NCBI GenBank assembly: GCA_025642075.2
Contig: JAODUO010000146.1
Location: forward strand, 302,001 to 366,000
Direction: 5' to 3'
Source of the DNA: Ridgeia piscesae
Lineage: Eukaryota; Annelida; Polychaeta; Sabellida; Siboglinidae
DNA length: 64,000 nt
A program made the position numbers and the translations under genes. Below are positions 61,601-64,000 of the stretch, in pieces (positions within the stretch are counted from its first letter, which is position 1; each line of letters begins with the position of its first letter). The notes under the pieces were generated by a model. That model made no database searches, was not told the origin of the DNA, and saw only the letters and a program-made list of their open reading frames with translations.

Positions 61601-62180
61601 CTCGGCCAATTCTGGGCAGAAGAGCCGACACCCTCCCTTTAAGTTTCAGAATGAATACTTGTAAAATGTTTGATTCTGTAGATCATAGGCTTAAACATTG
61701 TATCGCATTTGTTGAAATATTTTCAGTATTTTTCTATTTATGTTAAATACAAAAATTAAAATAGGTAATTTTGACTGACATTGTCTGCTGGTATATACTC
61801 TCCACATACATACATATATTTCTAACAAAATTGACAGTGATAGCTATTTTTGGTTCATATGCAAAATAAGTCTGCAACTGAATACCTGGGTCACTGCAAT
61901 GGTTCACATATGATAGTTTCTTTATTAAATAATTTTACAGTGCATAAAATACACTTGCATATACGCTGGCATTCCAAATTAATAGGGAGAATGCTTGTTG
62001 CTTACCTATAAATTTTTTTTCTTCATAACTTGATACAATTGTAGATGATTTACAGTCACAGCACATTGTGAATAAAAACTACCCCTGGGGTAGCAAAAAT
62101 GGGCTGGACTTGGGCCTAAAGTATGGAAACATCCGGAAACTGCAGAACTGATCTTTTTACAATGCACACTTCAAACCCTC
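58640..62180. other. non-coding interval
   Basis: AT-rich, only short frames; I recognise nothing coding. The part nearest 62180 may be the 3' flank of the - strand gene ending at 62310. Confidence 0.55.
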
Positions 62181-62186
62181 TTTATT
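62181..62186 (-). other. candidate poly(A) signal of the terminal - strand gene
   Basis: AATAAA on the - strand, about 125 bp past the TAG at 62310-62312. Confidence 0.45.
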
Positions 62187-62309
62187 AATGTAGAAAAAAA
62201 CTGATGCTTAAAAACGATTATCTAAATTAATTTCATATCACTAGTATGATAAATTGTTTTTAAAATGTTCCATTGACCTTTAAGTGAAAACTGTTCATGA
62301 TGCGATTCG

Positions 62310-62687
62310 CTAACAATACGATTCCGAATAATTTTCAGAAATTGCGGAAATCTGGGAACATCGTACAGTCAGCGATGTTGGCACAAGCGCCGAATCAGAA
62401 TCAACAGAGAGGAATTCCTTGAAGCACTTTTTCAGTGCCGAATCCGGCGGGGTTTTCAATAATAACGTCCTGCTGTCGTCGTTATTGTCGACACACAATT
62501 TTGAGTCGTCGATAACGTCTGATGGCACAGTTGCGGACACTGATATCCGAGTGCCAAGTGGAGTATTGTCTTTGAGTCGGGAGTTGCACGAAAGGCTGTC
62601 CCTGTGGTCAGACTGCGACTGACGCTGGACGGTCATCTGTGTCTTCAGATGTAACCGCTTGTGCAGTTGACGAATACGTTCTTCTTT
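62310..62687 (-). CDS. last coding exon of an unrecognised gene
   Basis: Acceptor TTGTAG precedes 62687 on the - strand. The frame then stays open for 125 codons to TAG at 62310-62312, with an AATAAA about 125 bp later, so it behaves as a terminal exon. It begins KEERIRQLHKRLHLKTQM, which looks like the end of a basic/acidic coiled coil. A Ser/Asp-rich tail follows, with LKTPPDSALKKCFKEFLS and SQISAISENYSESYC at the end. The upstream exons lie beyond the window. I do not recognise the family; a cytoskeletal or centrosomal coiled-coil protein would fit but is not shown. Confidence 0.55.
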   Translation of the reverse strand, partial: KEERIRQLHKRLHLKTQMTVQRQSQSDHRDSLSCNSRLKDNTPLGTRISVSATVPSDVIDDSKLCVDNNDDSRTLLLKTPPDSALKKCFKEFLSVDSDSALVPTSLTVRCSQISAISENYSESYC

Positions 62688-62777
62688 CTACAACACAGTG
62701 ACACAAAGTATAGAAATATTGTGCATTTAAAATAAACATTACTGTTAGTTTTTATGAACAATAGTTCAGAGGGGAGG

Positions 62778-63042
62778 AGGTCTACTGGCGGTCAGCGCAA
62801 ACGTTATAAAGATTCCCTCAAATCCTCCCTAAAGGCCTTTGAAGAGAGCTGAGTCCTATGAACAAACCAGGATACGCCAGGCAGAAGAAAAGAGACTGCT
62901 TCGCAAATCCAGTGCTGTGGAAACAGGCTTTGCGATTATCACTGCTCTTCCATGTCCGAACTTCAACAGAACTTTTCGTGCCCAAATCGGCCTTATCAGC
63001 CACATCCGGACACATCGCCTACATGCGACAGACCAGTGATGT
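62778..63042 (+). mobile_element. non-LTR retrotransposon C-terminal relic
   Basis: One frame reads STGGQRKRYKDSLKSSLKAF, the block common near the end of LINE polyproteins. After a frame change and a gap the next frame reads RIRQAEEKRLLRK, then CPNFNRTFRAQIGLISHIRT. The latter is the zinc-finger-like C-terminal motif of the same protein class. The usual WE-x-x-A-x-DR-x-x-WR block between them is missing, so the copy has a deletion and a frameshift. Confidence 0.75.
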
Positions 63043-63159
63043 CATGGTCATCATCCCCGACGGATGGATGAATAAGAGACATCCAGTTCTTCGAACTGCT
63101 CAAAGCACTTTATATTTTACCATTACTCCCTGTTAAATTGAATGCCATCTCAACGTATC

Positions 63160-63265
63160 TGTGACCTTGACCTGTTGACCAAGAGTTTGAAATGACAGCA
63201 CAGGATTTGAGTCCAGGTTCTCTCGTTTGAAAGTCCAATGCCCTAGCCATCCACCGCACTCTACT
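63160..63265 (-). mobile_element. tRNA-derived SINE fragment
   Basis: On the - strand the sequence GGTGGATGGCTAGGGCATTG resembles a tRNA box A region. About 40 bp later GGACTCAAATCC fits box B. Spacing and flanks look like the tRNA-like head of a SINE, not a functional tRNA, because the acceptor stem does not pair. Confidence 0.5.
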
Positions 63266-63829
63266 GAATATTGTGTGACTAAAACACTACACAGAGAAAT
63301 TATACATTTTAATTGTACATGAAGATGTGACCCAAACACCCTTGCCAAATATTATGACTGAAGGGGTCACCTGACCCCAGGTGTTCCTTCCCTTTCACAA
63401 CACTGAGGAAGGGAAGTTTTATCTCTTTCTATTCCATTCATGATGCGCAAACTGATTCCAAACCCCCTGGTACCCTCAGTGAAATGCCTGTGACAAAGAG
63501 GGGCTAGTGAGAAACTGTCCTTTACTGCAAATGATGCAGTTGTGTTGTAACCTTTGCTATGGTATCGTTATATTGAGGTAATGGTAACATGGAATAGCAA
63601 ATACCACGGAAATAAGAATTTATTTGTGGTACCATCACGGGACTTTGACGTTGTTGATTCATACATGTGAATCAGCCAATGACTCTGTTGTCATTGTTGA
63701 CCATTATAGATGTTTGTTCGGTAAATACCTAAACTTTCAAAATGAAACTGAAAAAAAATCATGTTTACAATATTGTTTTCATGTGACTCACGCCGTCCTA
63801 TTGACCTGTTTCTCACCCATCACTACTAT

Positions 63830-63936
63830 CAATAGTTCAGTGAACTATTGAGAGTGACTATCATTGTGCAACGATAGTTCAACTTACCATCAAAAGAACA
63901 CTATTGTCTAATCGACTATCACACGACAGTGATAGT
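63830..63936. repeat. cluster of three hairpins
   Basis: Perfect palindrome CAATAGTTCA-G-TGAACTATTG (63830-63850). Next is ACTATCATTG..CAACGATAGT (63857-63878, one mismatch), then ACTATCAC..GTGATAGT (63915-63936). All three share ACTAT(C/T)/(G/A)ATAGT arms. No gene lies between 63266 and the window end. Confidence 0.8.
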
Positions 63937-64000
63937 TTTATGTAATATTACGCCCCCAGCATGATCACACCATTCCCAAACCCCTTACGGGCCTTAGTGA

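Overview
The window is animal nuclear DNA. Coding exons are short, carry GT/AG splice sites and are separated by long AT-rich introns full of satellites and mobile-element debris. The protein content (DNMT1, an SR splicing factor, GSK3, a TNIK/MAP4K4-type kinase) is bilaterian. The style of the repeats (non-LTR retrotransposon tails, MITEs, minisatellites) fits an invertebrate, perhaps a lophotrochozoan such as a mollusc. The species cannot be fixed from the sequence alone.

Layout: (1) 1-3746, + strand: the last five coding exons of DNMT1 (end of the target-recognition region, methyltransferase motifs IX and X, stop), with a 21-bp minisatellite in one intron. (2) 3747-8372: DNMT1 3' region facing the 3' region of an SR-protein gene, plus a retrotransposon relic. 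(3) 8373-9653, - strand: an intronless SRSF7-like gene with an unusually long RS domain. (4) 9654-15586: mostly non-coding, with a frameshifted LINE relic. (5) 15587-43011, - strand: a complete GSK3 gene, nine coding exons joining to exactly 420 codons (419 aa). (6) 43012-48716: the head-to-head interval between GSK3 and the next kinase. (7) 48717-52013, + strand: an intronless 1098-aa TNIK/MINK1/MAP4K4 (Misshapen) family kinase with kinase and CNH domains. (8) 52014-62309: largely non-coding, with a degenerate minisatellite and two doubtful reading frames. (9) 62310-62687, - strand: the last coding exon of an unrecognised gene, followed by a LINE relic, a tRNA-like SINE fragment and a hairpin cluster to the window end.

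The genes do not form an operon. GSK3 and TNIK-type kinases both feed into Wnt/beta-catenin signalling in other animals (family knowledge), and here they sit head to head about 5.7 kb apart. DNMT1 and the SR protein are convergent.

The most unusual material is in the GSK3 introns. A 34/43-bp minisatellite of about 40 copies is built from the 3' end and splice donor of the adjacent GSK3 exon, so it carries a long row of decoy donors. Intron 1 holds an island of inverted-repeat elements: a roughly 2.1-kb foldback-like palindrome made of tandem units, two copies of one MITE family in opposite orientation, and a 1.9-kb element with 47-bp inverted ends. Another intron holds a TTAA-flanked piggyBac-type MITE. 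Three of these elements carry the same CCAAT plus CRE promoter-like module.
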